46,042 nucleotides of DNA from Opitutales bacterium (GCA_028101545.1 JAOHKZ010000017.1:1-46042), one strand, 5' to 3'; positions 24,825-34,243 are shown, numbered from the stretch's first letter. Program-made: numbers and translations. The notes: generated from the sequence alone by a model not told the origin.

Positions 24825-27800
24825 CTAAGAATCGAACCCAAGATTAGGTCTTAACCATTTCATTACATCCTCGATCGGCCAATTTTTTCTTTTGGCATAA
24901 TCTTCAACCTGGTCTTTGTCCAATTTACCCACATTGAAATACTTGGCTTCGGGGTGTGAAAAATAAAGACCGGAAACGGAGCAACCGGGATTCATCGCCC
25001 TAGATTCGGTTAATTCTAAACCGATAGTTTTTTCAACATCGAGGATTTTCCAAATAATATCTTTTTCGGTATGGTCAGGTTGGCATGGGTAACCACTTGC
25101 AGGACGAATGCCGCGATATTTTTCCTTTATTAATTCCTGGTTGCTTAGGTTTTCATTCTTACCGAAACCCCAGAGGTTTCTTATTTTCTTATGCGAAAAT
25201 TCTGCCATTGCCTCTGCAAAACGGTCGCCCAAAGCTTTGGTCATTATGGCGTTGTAGTCGTCGTTTTCGTTTTCGAATTCTTTTGCTAGCGAATCCACAC
25301 CAGATCCAGCACAAACAGCAAAGGCACCGAGATAATCACGACGATTTGAGTCAAGAGGTGCTATATAATCAGATAAACAATATTGGGGTTGGCCAAGAAG
25401 GGTTTGTTGACGCCGTATGAAATGGAATCTAGCAAGTTCTTCTTTATTTTCCCAATCATTGTAAATGATTACATCATCTACATCCGAGTTTGCCGCCCAT
25501 AAGCCGATAACTGCTTCGCAAGTGAAGAGGTTTTCATCAATAATTCTTTTAAGAAGCTTCTGTGCATTATCAAATAGATCTTTTGCTTCGGATCCAGAAT
25601 CAGAGCGTTCGAATATCGATGGATATTGACCTTTTAACTCCCACGACCAGAAAAATGGTGACCAATCAAAAAATTCTAAAACTTCATCAAGTTCGGCTGT
25701 TATTTTTTGTACCCCGAGTCCACTGGTTTGAGGTTCGGCAATTTCTTGAATCTCCCAGTCAAAAGAAAGTTGTTTCTTTCTTGCTTCTTTAATACTGAGG
25801 AGTTTTTGCTTACTTTTTCCAGCGTGCTTTACCCTTTCCTTTTCTTGATCGGTTTTTAATTTTTCAATAAATACCTTCTTTTTTTCTTGGTTAGTTAAGT
25901 CATTGCATACATTGACTACGAGGGATGCATCTGGAACCTGCACGACGGGGTGATCATAAAAGGGTGCAATCTTAATTGCGGTATGAGCACGACTGGTAGT
26001 GGCACCTCCGACAAGTAGAGGAATACTCATGCCACCCTTTGACATTTCTTTGGCGTTATGAATCATTTCATCAAGGGATGGTGTGATTAGCCCGCTCAAT
26101 CCGAGAATATCTGCATTGTGTTCCCGAACGGAATCTAAAATTTTATCGCATGATACCATTACACCAAGATCAATAACATCCCAATTGTTACAGGCCAAAA
26201 CTACTCCTACGATATTTTTCCCTATATCGTGCACATCTCCTTTGACAGTTGCGATGACCATTGTGCCCCTTTTTTTGGAGTCTGTTCCATCTTTTTCCGC
26301 CTCCATAAAAGGTTCTAGGTATGCCACCGCTTTTTTCATAACCCTAGCACTTTTAACAACTTGGGGAAGGAACATTTTACCTTCGCCGAATAATCCGCCC
26401 ACAACTTTCATTCCATCCATTAATGGACCTTCAATTACTTCAAGGGGCCTACCGAGTAATTTCCTGGCTTCTTCTGCATCAGTCTCTGCGTAATCTCCAA
26501 TTCCTTTAACGAGGGAATGGGTAAGTCGTTCCGCGACTGGTTTTTGTCTCCATGATAGATCCGGTCCATCAGATTTCCTCTTGGAGCTTTGATCCTTAAT
26601 CTCCTCAGCATAGGTTAGAAGGCGTTCGCCAGCTTCAGGGTCTTTCGCGAGAACTACATCTTCAACTCGTTTTCGAAGTTCAGGATCAATTTCATCATAC
26701 ACCGCCAACATGCCAGCATTAACAATTCCCATGTCTAACCCAGCCTTGCAACCATGGTAAAGAAAAGCTGCGTGCATAGCCTCACGAACGAGATTGTTTC
26801 CACGGAAAGAAAAGGAAACATTACTAATTCCACCACTCGTTCGTGCATGAGGACAACGTGTTTTGATTTCCCGTACCGCGTCTATAAAATCAATTCCATA
26901 AGAATCGTGTTCGGGCATCCCGGTGGCTAATGTCAGAACATTAGGATCAAAAATAATGTCCTGTGGAGGGAATTTAACATCTTCCACAAGAATTTTGTAG
27001 GCTCTTTCACAAATCCTTACTTTGTCTTTCAAGTTGGCCGCCTGCCCTTTTTCATCAAAAGCCATGACCACCACTGCGGCTCCATACCTAAGTGCAAGTC
27101 CAGCATGTTCTTTAAAAGTTTCCTCTCCCTCTTTTAGGCTGATTGAATTAATGATACATTTGCCCTGAATCACTTTTAAACCAGCTTCAATAACAGACCA
27201 TTTTGAGCTATCTATCATGATGGGCACTTTAGAAATATCCGGTTCGGAAACCACTAAGTTTAGAAACCGGTTCATGCATGCAGCACCGTCTAGCATGGCG
27301 GCGTCAAAATTCACATCGATTACATTAGCACCGTTTTCAACCTGTTGCTTGGCAACTTTTAGAGCACTTTCATAGTCTTCAGCTTCGATCAGTTTTTTAA
27401 AACGGGGGGAGCCAGTAACATTAGTCCTTTCTCCAACCATCAAAAACGATGCCTGTTTATCTTGCATGGTGAATGGTTCTAACCCACTCAATCTTAGAGC
27501 AGGTTCAGGATGTGGTGCCTCTCTTGGAGCATAATTACCTAATTTTTCTGAGATAGCGTGAATATGATCGGGGGTAGTGCCACAACATCCACCAGCCAGA
27601 TTGAGCAGTCCTTCATCGGCAAACACTGAAAGCGACTGTGCCGTATCTTCCGGTTTTTCGTCGTATCCAGTTGCGGATAAGGGATTGGGGAGGCCTGCGT
27701 TCGGGTAGCAATGAACCAAACACTCGGCATGCTTGGAAAGTTCCTGTAAGTAAGGCCGCATGGCATCGGCCCCCAATGCACAATTAAGACCCACGCAAAG

Positions 27801-28538
27801 TGGCTTGGCATGGGCAATCGAATTCCAACACGCCTCCGTTGTTTGCCCCGATAGGGTTCGACCAGAAGCATCTGTTATAGTGACCGAAAGAATGACGGGT
27901 AGCCTTTTTCCATAATCGTCAAAATAATTCTCAATCGCAAAAATAGCTGCTTTTAAGTTAAGTGTATCAAAGGTGGTTTCTGGCAAGAGTAGGTCAACTC
28001 CTCCTTGAACTAAAGATTCGACTTGTTGGTAGTAAGAGGTGACTAATTGATCGAATGTAATGTTTCGAAGTGCAGGATCATTTACATCCGGGGAAAGTGA
28101 TGCGGTACGATTAGTTGGACCGATTGCACCGGCTACAAATCTTGGCCTTGTAGGATCTTTTGCCATTGATTGGTCAGCTGCCTCTCTTGCCAAGCGGGCG
28201 GCACACAGGTTGAGTTCGGGTACAATTTCTTCGAGATTATAATCGGCCATGGAGATGGTCGTTGCACTAAATGTGTTGGTCTCAACAATGTCACTTCCGG
28301 CATCAAAATAGGATTGGTGGATTTTTCGGATAATATCAGGACGAGTCATGCATAATAAATCGTTGTTTCCTTTTAATTCCTTGGCGTGGTTTCGAAAATG
28401 ATCGCCCCGAAAATCTTGCTCTTCTAGTTTTTCTTGTTGAATCATTGTGCCCATGGCACCATCCATGATAACGATTCTTTCCTTTAAAAGGTCTTTAAGG
28501 TCTTGTTCAGAGGGGCGATTAATAGAAAAGTTCTTCAT
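24825..28538 (-). CDS. metH: Cobalamin-dependent methionine synthase
   Basis: MetH methylates homocysteine from 5-methyltetrahydrofolate via methylcobalamin. All four modules are visible in 1237 residues: the homocysteine domain ([13 protein letters not shown], zinc ligands in GLNCALG and AGGCCGTTP), the pterin domain ([16 protein letters not shown]), the cobalamin domain (cap, then [14 protein letters not shown] with the cobalt-binding His, then [11 protein letters not shown] and [16 protein letters not shown]), and the SAM-dependent activation domain ([15 protein letters not shown]). The organism therefore uses cobalamin. No cobalamin riboswitch fits in the 132 bases upstream, but a 26-bp palindrome lies 9 bases before the ATG (28547-28572). 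It heads a six-gene minus-strand chain to fpg. Confidence 0.97.
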   Translation of the reverse strand: MKNFSINRPSEQDLKDLLKERIVIMDGAMGTMIQQEKLEEQDFRGDHFRNHAKELKGNNDLLCMTRPDIIRKIHQSYFDAGSDIVETNTFSATTISMADYNLEEIVPELNLCAARLAREAADQSMAKDPTRPRFVAGAIGPTNRTASLSPDVNDPALRNITFDQLVTSYYQQVESLVQGGVDLLLPETTFDTLNLKAAIFAIENYFDDYGKRLPVILSVTITDASGRTLSGQTTEACWNSIAHAKPLCVGLNCALGADAMRPYLQELSKHAECLVHCYPNAGLPNPLSATGYDEKPEDTAQSLSVFADEGLLNLAGGCCGTTPDHIHAISEKLGNYAPREAPHPEPALRLSGLEPFTMQDKQASFLMVGERTNVTGSPRFKKLIEAEDYESALKVAKQQVENGANVIDVNFDAAMLDGAACMNRFLNLVVSEPDISKVPIMIDSSKWSVIEAGLKVIQGKCIINSISLKEGEETFKEHAGLALRYGAAVVVMAFDEKGQAANLKDKVRICERAYKILVEDVKFPPQDIIFDPNVLTLATGMPEHDSYGIDFIDAVREIKTRCPHARTSGGISNVSFSFRGNNLVREAMHAAFLYHGCKAGLDMGIVNAGMLAVYDEIDPELRKRVEDVVLAKDPEAGERLLTYAEEIKDQSSKRKSDGPDLSWRQKPVAERLTHSLVKGIGDYAETDAEEARKLLGRPLEVIEGPLMDGMKVVGGLFGEGKMFLPQVVKSARVMKKAVAYLEPFMEAEKDGTDSKKRGTMVIATVKGDVHDIGKNIVGVVLACNNWDVIDLGVMVSCDKILDSVREHNADILGLSGLITPSLDEMIHNAKEMSKGGMSIPLLVGGATTSRAHTAIKIAPFYDHPVVQVPDASLVVNVCNDLTNQEKKKVFIEKLKTDQEKERVKHAGKSKQKLLSIKEARKKQLSFDWEIQEIAEPQTSGLGVQKITAELDEVLEFFDWSPFFWSWELKGQYPSIFERSDSGSEAKDLFDNAQKLLKRIIDENLFTCEAVIGLWAANSDVDDVIIYNDWENKEELARFHFIRRQQTLLGQPQYCLSDYIAPLDSNRRDYLGAFAVCAGSGVDSLAKEFENENDDYNAIMTKALGDRFAEAMAEFSHKKIRNLWGFGKNENLSNQELIKEKYRGIRPASGYPCQPDHTEKDIIWKILDVEKTIGLELTESRAMNPGCSVSGLYFSHPEAKYFNVGKLDKDQVEDYAKRKNWPIEDVMKWLRPNLGFDS

Positions 28539-28546
28539 TTCGTATC

Positions 28547-28572
28547 AACGCATCATGATATCTTGATGCGTT
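28547..28572. promoter_or_regulatory. 26-bp near-perfect palindrome upstream of metH (candidate operator)
   Basis: The half AACGCATCA (28547-28555) is mirrored by TGATGCGTT (28564-28572), and the centre GATATC is itself palindromic; 12 of 13 pairs match. It ends 9 bases before the metH ATG, where the ribosome binding site would be. The ATCA-GATATC-TGAT core resembles, as I recall it, the operators of ArsR-type SahR regulators of methionine metabolism. As RNA it would also form a stable stem next to the start codon. Confidence 0.55.
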
Positions 28573-28670
28573 TTTGCAAACTGAAAGAATTTTTTGTTAA
28601 AAAAAGTATTATTTTAAAACGAGTAAATATCTTTGCTTATTTTCGAAGAATTGTATATCAGTTATCTTTT

Positions 28671-28748
28671 CGGGACGTAGCGTAGTCTGGTTAGCGCGCC
28701 TGCTTTGGGAGCAGGAGGCCGAGAGTTCGAATCTCTCCGTCCCGACCA
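28671..28748 (+). tRNA. tRNA-Pro (anticodon TGG)
   Basis: The acceptor CGGGACG (28671-28677) pairs with CGTCCCG (28738-28744), then A73 and an encoded CCA. The anticodon stem CCTGC/GCAGG encloses TTTGGGA, giving anticodon TGG. D arm and T arm (GAGAGTTCGAATCTCTC) are canonical. A promoter-like TTGCTT (28633) with TATCAG 17 bases on precedes it, divergent from metH. Confidence 0.97.
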
Positions 28749-28852
28749 TTTTACTTTTTAAAAGGATTTTGAATGCAAATTATGTTTGGCCTTTAACCTT
28801 TTTTTGTAGCAGTTGTACCCTTATTAAAAGAGGGATCTAATCTAACTAACTA

Positions 28853-29329
28853 ATGGAAGAAGATCAGAGAATTATACAACATTACAATTTGGAACGACAT
28901 CCAGAAGGCGGATGGTTTCGTAGAACTTACACTAGTTCTGATTGTGTTAGCCTAAAAAGGGGAGATCGGCATTGTGGAAGTTCCATTATATATTTTCTGA
29001 AATTCGGAGAAAAATCTTGTTTGCACTATTTAGATTCGGATGAAATTTGGTATTTTCATTTTGGATCCCCCGTGAAAATCCATCTTTTTTCTCAAACTGA
29101 TTATAGTTCGATTACACTTGGTCATTCTTGGAGCCAAGGTGAATTGGTTCAGTATGCTGTGAAAAAGGGAATTGTTTTTGGTGCAGAGTTACTTGAGGGA
29201 AATAGCACTTTATTAAGTTGTTCCGTCAGTCCGGGATATGTGGATGAAGATTTCCATTGGCCATCTGTTTCGTTACTTCGTTCTAGATTTCCTGAACAAA
29301 AGGAAATTATAAAGCGTCTATCATTTTAA
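28853..29329 (+). CDS. Cupin_5 (DUF985) family protein
   Basis: A 158-residue single-domain cupin of the DUF985/YML079w-like family, whose activity is unknown though a sugar or small-molecule ligand is presumed from the fold. Diagnostic stretches are HPEGGWFRRTYTS near residue 18, GSSIIYFLKFGEKSCLHYLDSDEIWYFHFGSPVKIHLF in the first half of the barrel (LHxL-x-SDE-x-W-x-x-H), and LLSCSVSPGYVDEDFHW near the end. It starts at CTAATG with no Shine-Dalgarno, 105 bases after tRNA-Pro. The gap between them is AT-rich and shows no other feature. It is 17 bases upstream of the oxygenase-like gene. Confidence 0.88.
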   Translation: MEEDQRIIQHYNLERHPEGGWFRRTYTSSDCVSLKRGDRHCGSSIIYFLKFGEKSCLHYLDSDEIWYFHFGSPVKIHLFSQTDYSSITLGHSWSQGELVQYAVKKGIVFGAELLEGNSTLLSCSVSPGYVDEDFHWPSVSLLRSRFPEQKEIIKRLSF

Positions 29330-29346
29330 ATATATGAACTAATGAA

Positions 29347-29925
29347 ATGACTGTAACAAAAGAGTTTTTCTTTGGCGGAGATCAAGTTCTTACCTGCAAG
29401 ATTCCATTGTACGAAGAGTGGGTTGTCTCGGTTCTCAATGAACTTCAAACAGATAGAAAAAACTTTCAGTATTCTCATCAAATCGGTGGACGGTGGGAAA
29501 ACTCTTATCTTTCTGTTGATCTTGTACCTTCTGTTCGAGTGCCCATGCAATTGGCCCGAAATTTAGCAAAAGAAAAATGGGGAGTTTCCACAGTTGTCCT
29601 GTATGAATCATTATCGATCTTTAGTAATCCACATCCCCCATTTTGGTTTAATATTGCCCAAGTCGGTGAAAAAACCGGAATTCACGATCATGCAAAGTAT
29701 GCATCAATTTCTGGAGTTGTATATCTGCAATGTAATTCAGATTGTGGTGATTTATTTTTTATTAAGGAAGGACAAGATGATCTCACTATCACTCCTGAGG
29801 TTGGAAAAATGGTTCTTTTTCCCTCTTTTTTAAGGCACGGCGTTCAAATAAATAAATCCAATCAAAATCGTATTTCTTTGGCTTTTAATCTCTTTCCATT
29901 TCCCCTTCCTAGTGAGGAATGGTAA
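29347..29925 (+). CDS. 2OG-Fe(II) oxygenase-like protein
   Basis: A 192-residue protein resembling the TIGR02466-type putative 2-oxoglutarate/iron oxygenases. The core runs HDHAKYASISGVVYLQ (113-128), a glycine-containing turn (CGDLFF), then KMVLFPSFLRHGVQI (154-168) and NRISLAFNLF (174-183). H113/H115, H164 and R175 are in the places of the iron ligands and 2-oxoglutarate arginine, although the first site reads H-D-H rather than the usual HxD. Substrate unknown. It is probably cotranscribed with the cupin gene. Sequence identity to the family was judged by motif only. Confidence 0.7.
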   Translation: MTVTKEFFFGGDQVLTCKIPLYEEWVVSVLNELQTDRKNFQYSHQIGGRWENSYLSVDLVPSVRVPMQLARNLAKEKWGVSTVVLYESLSIFSNPHPPFWFNIAQVGEKTGIHDHAKYASISGVVYLQCNSDCGDLFFIKEGQDDLTITPEVGKMVLFPSFLRHGVQINKSNQNRISLAFNLFPFPLPSEEW

Positions 29926-29971
29926 CTAATTCTTTTATATATTATATTTTTATAAAAAAAAGCCTGTCCTT

Positions 29972-30011
29972 TTGTGATTTACATTGTGATTATTCAGTGC
30001 AATCACAATGT
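29972..30011. promoter_or_regulatory. Perfect 11-bp inverted repeat plus a third half-site upstream of korA
   Basis: ACATTGTGATT (29981-29991) and AATCACAATGT (30001-30011) are a perfect inverted repeat with a 9-base spacer. A further TTGTGATT lies at 29972-29979, 12 bases before the matching part of the left arm. The set ends 53 bases before the korA ATG. The arms contain TGTGA/TCACA, but their 13-base separation does not fit a CRP or FNR site. No T run follows directly, so an operator is more likely than a terminator. Confidence 0.55.
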
Positions 30012-30064
30012 TAAACAAGTTTTTTTATAAGTTCTATTAATTAAATTCTATAGATTTGCCCGTT

Positions 30065-31906
30065 ATGACTCAGACCACTGACTCCTTTGAAGAAATTGAT
30101 TCTGCCGTAGTTCGATTTGCAGGTGATTCCGGCGATGGCATGCAGACCGTTGGAGAACGTTTTACTGACAGCAGTGCGTTCGCAGGTAATGACATCGCAA
30201 CCCTTCCTGATTTCCCCGCCGAAATCCGGGCCCCTGCTGGTACGCTTGCTGGCGTCTCCGGTTTTCAGCTTCAATTTGGAAATAGTAAAATTTTAACTCC
30301 TGGTGATGCTCCCGATGCACTGGTGGCGATGAATCCGGCAGCTTTAAAAGCCAATATCGATGATCTGCCAGAGGGTGGAATGTTGGTGGTCAATATTGAC
30401 TCTTTTAAATCCATGAATTTGAAAAAAGCGGGTTATGAAAGCAACCCGCTTGAAGACGAGGATTTTCGCAAGAAATATCATTTGGTTGAATTAGATTTAA
30501 CTGGATTGACAAAGGAAGCCCTTAAGGAGAGCCCATTAAAGCCCTCAGACAAGGTTAGGTGTAAAAACTTTTTCGCTTTGGGTTTTATGTATTATGTTTA
30601 TGGGCGTCCTCTTGAACCAACTTTAAAGTTTTTTGAAGATAAATGGGGGAAACGTTTGCCTGATTTGGCACAAGCTAACTCCCAAGTTTTAAAAGCAGGT
30701 CATAATTTGGGTGATACTATGGAGACTGCCAGAAATCGATACCAAGTTGCCAAGGCACCCGTTGAGGCTGGGGTTTATCGAAAAATCTCGGGAAACGAAG
30801 CATTAGTTTATGGATTAGTCGCCGCAGCCAAACTGTCCAAGCGAGAACTTTTATATTCTGGCTATCCAATTACACCTGCATCTCCTGTTTTGGAAGGTCT
30901 TTCCCATCTTAAGAAATTTGGAATAAAATGCGTTCAAGCAGAAGATGAAATTGCAGCGATGGGCGTTGCCTTGGGTGCAAGTTTTGCTGGTGATCTGACA
31001 GTATGTGCAACCAGTGGTCCAGGCATGTGTTTAAAGAGCGAATTTATTGGATTAGCATCGATAACTGAACTGCCCCTGATTATTTGCAATGTTCAACGGG
31101 GGGGACCTAGTACTGGATTACCTACAAAAACTGAACAAAGTGATTTGCTACAGGCACTTTTTTCAAGGCATGGTGATTGCCCTTTACCTGTACTTGCAGC
31201 TCATTCTCCATCCGATTGTTTTGATTGTGCCATTGAAGCCGCTCGTATTGCTTTAACTTACATGACACCAGTGATTCTTCTGAGTGATCTTTATGTGGCA
31301 AATGGGGCCGAGCCTTGGCTCGTTCCTAATGTATCTGATTTACCGGTTATTGAAAATTCGTTCGCAAGTACGGACGAGGAATATGTCATTTATAAGAGGA
31401 ACAAGGAAACTTTAGCTCGTTCTCAAGCAATCCCCGGACAAGTTGGACTTGAGCACCGAATTGGCGGTTTGGAGAAAGGCGAGGATGGAGGTGTAAGTTA
31501 TGATCCTGAAAACCATGAGGAAATGAGTCTATTGCGAGCCCAGAAAGTAGCGGGGATTTCTAAAACATTTGATCCCATTCATATACAGGGTGAAGCGGAA
31601 GGAGATTTATTGGTTATCGGTTGGGGAGGAACCTATGGAGCTATTTCTTCTGCAGCCAGAAATCTAAGAGATGAAGGGTTTTCCATAAGTAATATTCACC
31701 TAAGGCATTTAAATCCATTACCGGATGACTTGGAAGAAATTATGAGTAGATTTAAAAAAGTTATAGTTCCAGAGTTAAACCTCGGACAATTGAATCTTCT
31801 TCTACGTGCTAAATATTTGGTTGATGTAATTTCTTATGGAAAACTTCAAGGCAAACCCTTTAAGGTTTCTGAATTACATGAAAAATTCCTTGAATACCTT
31901 CGCTAA
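30065..31906 (+). CDS. korA: 2-oxoglutarate (2-oxoacid):ferredoxin oxidoreductase, fused gamma-alpha subunit
   Basis: Subunit of a thiamine- and ferredoxin-dependent 2-oxoacid oxidoreductase. The first 190 residues are the gamma domain (VVRFAGDSGDGMQTVGERF, TLPDFPAEIRAPAGTLAGVSGFQLQFG), and the rest is the alpha (pyrimidine and domain II) part: GNEALVYGLVAAAKL, LLYSGYPITPASPVLEGL, QAEDEIAAMGVALGASFAG and ATSGPGMCLKSEF, with NVQRGGPSTGLPTKTEQSDLLQA. This layout is the oxygen-tolerant KGOR/KorAB type of Actinobacteria and others. The ATG at 30065 is chosen; a TTG nine bases upstream is possible. korB follows after 21 bases. Confidence 0.93.
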   Translation: MTQTTDSFEEIDSAVVRFAGDSGDGMQTVGERFTDSSAFAGNDIATLPDFPAEIRAPAGTLAGVSGFQLQFGNSKILTPGDAPDALVAMNPAALKANIDDLPEGGMLVVNIDSFKSMNLKKAGYESNPLEDEDFRKKYHLVELDLTGLTKEALKESPLKPSDKVRCKNFFALGFMYYVYGRPLEPTLKFFEDKWGKRLPDLAQANSQVLKAGHNLGDTMETARNRYQVAKAPVEAGVYRKISGNEALVYGLVAAAKLSKRELLYSGYPITPASPVLEGLSHLKKFGIKCVQAEDEIAAMGVALGASFAGDLTVCATSGPGMCLKSEFIGLASITELPLIICNVQRGGPSTGLPTKTEQSDLLQALFSRHGDCPLPVLAAHSPSDCFDCAIEAARIALTYMTPVILLSDLYVANGAEPWLVPNVSDLPVIENSFASTDEEYVIYKRNKETLARSQAIPGQVGLEHRIGGLEKGEDGGVSYDPENHEEMSLLRAQKVAGISKTFDPIHIQGEAEGDLLVIGWGGTYGAISSAARNLRDEGFSISNIHLRHLNPLPDDLEEIMSRFKKVIVPELNLGQLNLLLRAKYLVDVISYGKLQGKPFKVSELHEKFLEYLR

Positions 31907-31927
31907 GTAAATCAACTAATTGTTCTA

Positions 31928-32956
31928 ATGAGTATAACAACAACCGACGAAAGTAGTTTAACCAAAAAAGATTTTGTAACCCCCAACGATGTTCGTTGGT
32001 GTCCCGGTTGCGGAGATTACGCAATTCTTAACGCGGTTCAACGAACTTTACCCGAATTAGGAATCCCTCGGGAACAATTTGTGGTAGTCAGTGGAATTGG
32101 ATGTAGTAGTCGATTTCCATATTACATGAATACCTACGGTTTTCATACTATACATGGTCGTGCTCCAACCGTTGCAACAGGGGTAAAGGTAGCGAATCCA
32201 GATTTATCTGTATGGATGATAACTGGGGATGGAGATGGACTGTCTATTGGTGCAAATCATCTACTTCATCTGCTAAGACGGAATTTAGATATTAATGTTC
32301 TTCTCTTTAACAATCGAATTTACGGGTTAACCAAAGGACAATACAGTCCAACATCTGAAGTTGGAAAAAAGACCAAAAGTACGCCAGTTGGTTCGGTTGA
32401 TCATCCAATCAACCCTTTGTTATTTGCATTAGGAAGTGAAGCCACTTTTGTAGCCCGTACAACTGATACTGATATGAAACATATGGTGGAGACCTTCAAG
32501 GCCGCACAAGCACACAAAGGCACATCATTTGTTGAAGTTTTTCAAAATTGCGTGATTTTCAATAACAAAACATTTGATACGGTTACTTCCCGTGATGTGA
32601 AGCAAGATCAAGTCCTCGTTCTGGAAGAAGATAAACCACTCATTTTCGGAGCGAATAAGGATAAGGGAATTCGACTTAACGGTTTAGATCCAGAGATTGT
32701 AACTTTAGGCGATGGTGTTGGACAGGATGATCTCTTAATTCATCAACCAAGAAATCCAAATTCAGCATACGCTAATATTTTGGCTCAAATGACTTATCCC
32801 ACTTTTCCTACTCCAGTGGGAATTCTTAGGCAACTGGATGGTCGCGAGACATATGAAGATGCATTGGTACAGCAGATTGAGCATGCTCAATCCGGTGGTT
32901 CCGATAATCTACAAGAACTTTTAACAGGCCAAAACTCTTGGGTTGTTGAAGGATAA
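31928..32956 (+). CDS. korB: 2-oxoglutarate (2-oxoacid):ferredoxin oxidoreductase, beta subunit
   Basis: The thiamine-binding beta subunit, 342 residues. The motif WCPGCGDYAILNAVQRTL carries two cluster cysteines; GIGCSSRFPYYM has another. HTIHGRAPTVATGVKVANPDL and the ThDP/Mg motif GDGDGLSIGANH...NNRIYGLTKGQYSPTS are intact. The GLTKGQYSPTS stretch with the preceding motifs is typical of KorB of KorAB enzymes, which convert 2-oxoglutarate to succinyl-CoA with reduction of ferredoxin. It replaces or complements the dehydrogenase in the TCA cycle. It starts at CTAATG without a Shine-Dalgarno, 21 bases after korA. Confidence 0.94.
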   Translation: MSITTTDESSLTKKDFVTPNDVRWCPGCGDYAILNAVQRTLPELGIPREQFVVVSGIGCSSRFPYYMNTYGFHTIHGRAPTVATGVKVANPDLSVWMITGDGDGLSIGANHLLHLLRRNLDINVLLFNNRIYGLTKGQYSPTSEVGKKTKSTPVGSVDHPINPLLFALGSEATFVARTTDTDMKHMVETFKAAQAHKGTSFVEVFQNCVIFNNKTFDTVTSRDVKQDQVLVLEEDKPLIFGANKDKGIRLNGLDPEIVTLGDGVGQDDLLIHQPRNPNSAYANILAQMTYPTFPTPVGILRQLDGRETYEDALVQQIEHAQSGGSDNLQELLTGQNSWVVEG

Positions 32957-33022
32957 GAAAATATTGGTTTGATTATCTCTTCTTGTTGACCTTACTAACG
33001 AACTTTTCAAAAATATAAAGAT

Positions 33023-33184
33023 ATGGATTTCATTGACGACCCAAAATTTGGACACAGTAAGTTCAGATTACCTGTACTTTTAGTACCTGTTTTAATGTTC
33101 GGAACACTTATTTTAGGAATAATTGCTTCGAAAATTTATGTTAGCAGTGTGTTGGACCAACCACACGCCGAAGAGTCTAATTGA
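33023..33184 (+). CDS. Small single-pass membrane protein
   Basis: A 53-residue protein: a polar start (MDFIDDPKFGHSKFR), one long hydrophobic helix (LPVLLVPVLMFGTLILGIIA) and a short polar tail (YVSSVLDQPHAEESN). I recognise no family. It lies 66 bases after korB and 7 bases before the CDGSH gene, and the tight spacing argues for a real gene cotranscribed with that iron-sulphur protein, possibly a membrane anchor or partner. The topology could be N-in, but this is inference. Confidence 0.6.
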   Translation: MDFIDDPKFGHSKFRLPVLLVPVLMFGTLILGIIASKIYVSSVLDQPHAEESN

Positions 33185-33191
33185 TTATTAT

Positions 33192-33434
33192 ATGAGTGAA
33201 CAACCAGTAGTTGCTTCAAAAAAACCTGCTGTTATGAAAATTGAAGCTGGTGAATATTGGTGGTGTTCCTGCGGGAAGTCCAAGGATCAACCGTTTTGTG
33301 ATGGTTCCCATAAAGGATCCTCCTTTACTCCTCAAAAAGTGGTGGTTGAAGAAACCCGTAATGTAGCTTTTTGTAATTGTAAACATTCAGCCAACGGAGC
33401 GATGTGTGACGGCAGTCACTCCTCTTTGGACTAA
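33192..33434 (+). CDS. CDGSH iron-sulfur domain protein with two CDGSH motifs
   Basis: An 80-residue protein with two mitoNEET-type 2Fe-2S motifs of the form CxC...CDGSH: C25, C27, C36, H40 (WCSCGKSKDQPFCDGSH) and C61, C63, C72, H76 (FCNCKHSANGAMCDGSH). This is the tandem arrangement of CISD3/MiNT-like and bacterial CDGSH proteins, which hold redox-active, pH-sensitive clusters. I chose the ATG at 33192; the frame extends upstream but there it is out of phase with, and overlaps, the membrane peptide gene. Placement after korAB suggests electron transfer or cluster handling, which is inference. Its stop overlaps the converging Sel1 gene by 4 bases. Confidence 0.9.
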   Translation: MSEQPVVASKKPAVMKIEAGEYWWCSCGKSKDQPFCDGSHKGSSFTPQKVVVEETRNVAFCNCKHSANGAMCDGSHSSLD

Positions 33435-34243
33435 TAGTTTGTGATGTCCTTGGTTGTTTCTTTTTTTTGTATAAAAGGAACACCTTTTTTCCACAGGCCT
33501 TGAAATGAGATTTTACCATCTTCACTAAAAGATGTACCATAGCCATTCTCCAATCCCATTATGAATTCTCCCTGGTAAGTTGTAATTTCTTCTAATTTCT
33601 TTTTTCCATAACCGTGTGCTAGACCATTATAAGTTTGTCCCCTATATGAAATTCCATTTCCCAAGACAAGACAATCAACTTTGTTTTTGGGTAAGATAGT
33701 TTCTGTTACTGAGGGCTTTTTATGTTGAACGATTGAGGATCTTAGAGAATTTACTAGGTTTATAAATGACATCTTGTTTTGATTCTTAATTTCAACAGAT
33801 ACGCGATCAAAACTTTTGATAGCATTTGTACAACCAAATTCAAAAGCTAAACTAAACCAAGCAGATGATTGTAACCATTTACCTTTGGATTCAAAATATT
33901 TACCAAGGTCATGCATAGCCAATGAATCTCCCTGATTTGCTGCGGTAAGAAACCAATTTTGTGCAAGATACATATTTTTGCTAGTTCCATGACCAAACAA
34001 ATGTGCACGACCAATATAGCGGATCGCGATATGCGAATTTTGTTTTGCTGCCATCGACATCCAATAATAAGCCTCTTGTAAATCCTTAAAATTTCCCGTT
34101 TTAAAAAAAATTCCTAGTTTTACCTGGGAATTTAAGTCCCCGTTAAGAGCAAGAACTTTCGTTTTTGTAATAATATTTGCATGAAGTAGGGTATTAAATA
34201 ACAAATATATTAAAATAGAGATTATTTTATAGTTCCTGTACAT
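33431..34243 (-). CDS. Secreted Sel1-repeat/MORN-repeat protein
   Basis: A 270-residue protein with a signal peptide (YKIISILIYLLFNTLLHA, cleavage likely near residue 23). Residues about 32-150 hold three to four Sel1-type alpha-alpha repeats (AYYWMSMAAKQNSHIAIRYIG, FLTAANQGDSLAMHDLGKYF, AWFSLAFEFGCTNAI). Residues about 195-260 hold MORN-type strands (ISYRGQTYNGLAHGYGKKK, TYQGEFIMGLENGYGTSF, ISFQGLWKKG). Both repeat types mediate protein or membrane contacts; the combination gives no specific function. Probably periplasmic. It converges on the CDGSH gene and lies just upstream of a tRNA-Leu on the same strand. Confidence 0.75.
   Translation of the reverse strand: MYRNYKIISILIYLLFNTLLHANIITKTKVLALNGDLNSQVKLGIFFKTGNFKDLQEAYYWMSMAAKQNSHIAIRYIGRAHLFGHGTSKNMYLAQNWFLTAANQGDSLAMHDLGKYFESKGKWLQSSAWFSLAFEFGCTNAIKSFDRVSVEIKNQNKMSFINLVNSLRSSIVQHKKPSVTETILPKNKVDCLVLGNGISYRGQTYNGLAHGYGKKKLEEITTYQGEFIMGLENGYGTSFSEDGKISFQGLWKKGVPFIQKKETTKDITNY

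Noticed and set aside
28547-28575. Reading the metH palindrome as a plus-strand intrinsic terminator
   Set aside because: A short T run follows on the plus strand, but no plus-strand gene lies upstream of it; it is in the 5' leader of the minus-strand metH.
28539-28670. A cobalamin or SAM riboswitch upstream of metH
   Set aside because: Only 132 AT-rich bases separate metH from tRNA-Pro, too few for a cobalamin riboswitch, and no B12-box or SAM-box core was seen; only the palindrome stands out.
29981-30011. A CRP or FNR site before korA
   Set aside because: TGTGA and TCACA are present but are separated by 13 bases rather than 6, and FNR's TTGAT-N4-ATCAA is not matched.
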